Assembly: GCA_964628185.1 (NCBI GenBank)
Contig: CAZVLQ010000035.1
Location: 1 to 14,052, forward strand
DNA from: CAZVLQ01 sp964628185
GTDB lineage: Bacteria > Pseudomonadota > Zetaproteobacteria > Mariprofundales > Mariprofundaceae
Length of the DNA: 14,052 nucleotides
Reading direction: 5' to 3'
Shown: one piece after another, positions 13,553 to 14,052 of the stretch
How positions within the stretch are numbered: position 1 is the first letter of the stretch
How the letters are laid out: each line of letters opens with the position of its first letter
Program-made: the position numbers and the translations under genes
The notes under the pieces: generated by a model
What the model was told of the DNA's origin: nothing
Seen by the model: only the letters and a program-made list of their open reading frames with translations
Database searches by the model: none

Positions 13553-13804
13553 ATGAGGTTTATGTTGATTGTCCTGATTCGGGCTTATCGGTATTTCATT
13601 TCACCCCTTCTACCGGCTCGCTGTATTTATGAACCAACATGCTCCCGGTATGCGATGGATGCCATTGCACGTTTCGGAGTGATCCGCGGTTTGTGGCTTG
13701 CTCTTCTGCGTTTGTTGCGTTGCCATCCTTTCACAAGCGGCGGTTACGATCCGGTTCCTGAACCGCATCACCATTACCCGGTTCACAAGACAAAGGAGAT
13801 ATAG
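13553..13804 (+). CDS. yidD: Membrane protein insertion efficiency factor YidD
   Basis: Small membrane-associated protein that aids YidC-dependent insertion of inner-membrane proteins. The 83-aa product has an N-terminal hydrophobic/amphipathic helix (about 3-20, IVLIRAYRYFISPLL), then PARCIYEPTCSRYAMDAI (21-38), GVIRGLWLALLRLLRCHPF (42-60) and GGYDPVP (63-69), all family signatures. The three conserved cysteines (24, 30, 57) are present. The usual GP before the first cysteine reads LPARC here. The tail is histidine-rich (PHHHYPVHK). The ATG at 13553 lies 3 nt after rnpA, and the yidC ribosome-binding site lies inside its last codons. Confidence 0.96.
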   Translation: MRFMLIVLIRAYRYFISPLLPARCIYEPTCSRYAMDAIARFGVIRGLWLALLRLLRCHPFTSGGYDPVPEPHHHYPVHKTKEI

Positions 13805-13805
13805 C

Positions 13806-14052
13806 ATGGAGCAGCGCAATATGATTCTGGCGTTTGTCTTGTCCATGGCTGTTTTGCTGGGCTGGCAACTGCTTTTTCCGCCAGCGGAAGAACCGGCGGT
13901 TAATGCACCGAAGCCATCCCGGACGGTGGAACAACGGGATACGGCCACGGCTGAAGGTGCGAATGATGTCTCTGTTGCGCAGTCGGTAAAGCCGTCGGAA
14001 GGCATAGTCTCCGCGCCGCCATCGAAATTGCCACAAGAAGGCATAGTCTCCG
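13806..14052 (+). CDS. yidC: Membrane protein insertase YidC (3' partial)
   Basis: YidC inserts and folds inner-membrane proteins, alone or with the Sec translocon. Only the first 82 codons are visible. MEQRNMILAFVLSMAVLLGWQLLF (1-24) is the typical QRN start followed by the first transmembrane helix (about 6-25). Then comes a Pro/Ala/Glu-rich low-complexity linker leading to the periplasmic domain, as in gram-negative YidC. AAAGGAG at 13792-13798 lies 7 nt before the ATG, and the start is 1 nt after the yidD stop. The linker contains an EGIVS repeat (see the separate entry). The catalytic membrane part lies beyond the window. Confidence 0.94.
   Translation, partial: MEQRNMILAFVLSMAVLLGWQLLFPPAEEPAVNAPKPSRTVEQRDTATAEGANDVSVAQSVKPSEGIVSAPPSKLPQEGIVS
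13998..14052 (+). repeat. Start of a 39-bp in-frame repeat in the yidC linker
   Basis: GAAGGCATAGTCTCCG occurs at 13998-14013 and again, identically, at 14037-14052, where the window ends. The period is 39 bp (13 codons), in frame, giving EGIVS-APPSKLPQ-EGIVS. Whether a second full unit follows cannot be seen. Confidence 0.75.

Overview
The window looks like the replication-origin neighbourhood of a moderately GC-rich gammaproteobacterium (or close relative). The main evidence is the order dnaA-dnaN-recF-gyrB on the minus strand, divergent from rpmH-rnpA-yidD-yidC on the plus strand. Supporting points are a GyrB of 807 aa with the long insert typical of gammaproteobacterial GyrB, and a plant/proteobacterial-type glutamate-cysteine ligase. 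Genus cannot be named from the sequence alone.

Left part (1-5293, plus strand): the end of a type II secretion operon (gspK, cut by the window edge, then gspL and gspM, joined by 4-nt ATGA overlaps). One base after gspM comes an MDR-family quinone/zinc-type oxidoreductase, then gshA, then a small CPXCG-type cysteine-rich protein. No gspN is seen. The tight spacing suggests one co-directional run.

Junction (5294-5452): the plus-strand run meets the minus-strand run head-on. The 160-nt gap holds no intact gene, but on the minus strand it encodes a recognisable core of a GNAT acetyltransferase of the toxin-like (TacT-like) type. The fragment has no start and its C-terminal end is lost, so it appears to be a gene relic.

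Middle (5453-12763, minus strand): dnaA (initiator), dnaN (beta clamp), recF (gap repair), gyrB (gyrase subunit B) and purM (purine synthesis). recF/gyrB overlap by 4 nt and gyrB/purM by 8 nt, so purM is tied to the replication operon. The 256-nt dnaA-dnaN gap is the best oriC candidate. It has an AT-rich half with short palindromes, and a half with three DnaA boxes, two of them in the arms of a 17-bp inverted repeat (one mismatch).

Right part (12764-14052, plus strand): a 147-nt divergent spacer with a good sigma70-like promoter for rpmH, then rpmH (44 aa), rnpA (unclear start), yidD, and the 5' end of yidC, cut by the window edge. The visible yidC linker carries the start of a 39-bp in-frame repeat.

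Most of the window is core genome. I see no complete undescribed system. The points most worth checking are the GNAT relic, the DnaA-box inverted repeat, the rnpA start and the yidC repeat.
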